64,000 nucleotides of DNA from Membranipora membranacea (Eukaryota > Bryozoa > Gymnolaemata > Cheilostomatida > Membraniporidae), in contig OU612075.1 in the NCBI GenBank assembly GCA_914767715.1, positions 7,254,001 through 7,318,000 on the forward strand. Reading direction: 5' to 3'. Made by a program: the position numbers and the translations under genes. This document shows, piece by piece, positions 63,554 through 64,000 of this stretch. The notes under the pieces were generated by a model that did not search any database, was not told where the DNA came from, and saw nothing but the letters and a program-made list of their open reading frames with translations. Each line of letters begins with the position of its first letter. The first letter of the stretch is position 1.

Positions 63554-63755
63554 ATGTCCTCTTCACCAGATGAATTTCTAGGTCGGATTTTACACCAGAC
63601 CTGTATTTACAACAATCATGAGTTCCTTACGGATCTTCTAAGGGGAGATGAGAGGCAGAATATAAACGCATTGGATGCTGCCGGCCGGTCTGTTATATAC
63701 AGTGCTGTATCCAATAATAGCAGCGACTGTCTGCAGGTACTCCTGCAGAATGGAG
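63554..63755 (+). CDS. First coding exon of an ankyrin-repeat gene (continues beyond window)
   Basis: It starts with ATG directly after a TTTTTTAG acceptor-like sequence, so a leader exon may precede it. It encodes 67 residues plus one base and ends at a GTAAGC donor in phase 1, splitting a Gly codon as in the 22.7-29.4 kb ankyrin gene. MSSSPDEFLGRILHQ is followed by helix-turn-helix ankyrin sequence (NINALDAAGRSVIYSAVSNN, then DCLQVLLQNG). The remaining 245 bases show no second exon that I can support. The rest of the gene lies to the right of the window. Confidence 0.75.
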
Positions 63756-64000
63756 GTAAGCATTTTACATTTGAATTTTATATGCGATTTTTCAACTATT
63801 CAATGTGCCGTACTTTTGATGCTATCAACCTACTTCAGAATATGAAAAGTTAGTTTGCTAGGAGTCCAGAGGACTGGTGCGCGTGCAATGATTCCGTGAG
63901 GTTTTGGTTTTGAAAGAATTGTCATGTCATGCTTTCATTAGAGCAATAGGAAGATAAGAAGTAAAACCTAAATTTAGTGAGTAATTCATCAAATTTAAAT

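Overview
The window is nuclear DNA from an animal. Genes are split by many GT-AG introns, coding density is low, and the DNA is AT-rich with many small dispersed repeats. A metazoan EBPL-type sterol-isomerase-like protein, ankyrin genes, a THAP/P-element transposase and a retained malate synthase gene together suggest a non-vertebrate animal, plausibly a sponge or another early-branching marine lineage. That placement is inference from gene content; nothing here names the species.

Layout. 1.5-3.6 kb (+): a complete four-exon EBPL-like gene. 3.6-8.5 kb: non-coding DNA with a 0.6 kb direct duplication. 8.6-20.6 kb (-): a twelve-exon malate synthase gene in which nearly every family motif can be read; only the last C-terminal exon was not found. 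22.7-29.4 kb (-): a nine-exon ankyrin-repeat gene of about 621 residues. 30.2-32.7 kb (-): a complete five-exon, four-transmembrane protein. 34.3-39.3 kb and 41.7-44.6 kb (-): two tandemly duplicated genes for secreted or membrane-anchored proteins (signal peptide, about 320-residue propeller-like ectodomain, Thr-rich stalk, short Cys-rich segment). 45.3-46.8 kb: GC hairpins, a tRNA-like SINE head and a decayed non-LTR reverse transcriptase. 47.2-62.3 kb: one very large P-element-like DNA transposon. 63.55 kb to the edge (+): the first coding exon of another ankyrin gene.

The most striking object is the 15.1 kb transposon. It has inverted terminal arms of about 3.5 kb each. They enclose a THAP-domain P-element transposase of about 936 codons, which reads cleanly through six exons except for one in-frame TAG. 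Both tips carry an inverted start motif followed by three copies of TGGCGCAGCTC at an exact 31-bp period, likely transposase binding sites. The right arm is interrupted by an 812-bp non-autonomous relative with the same motif arrays, and the left arm keeps the matching empty site.

Several smaller mobile or palindromic families are also visible: a 560-bp Mutator-like MITE with a perfect 9-bp target duplication; a 40-bp palindrome with a perfect 8-bp duplication; and a dispersed CAAGGAGT motif, often paired as a hairpin, with about 25 exact copies. Gene models were built by hand from reading frame, splice consensus and phase; none has transcript support.
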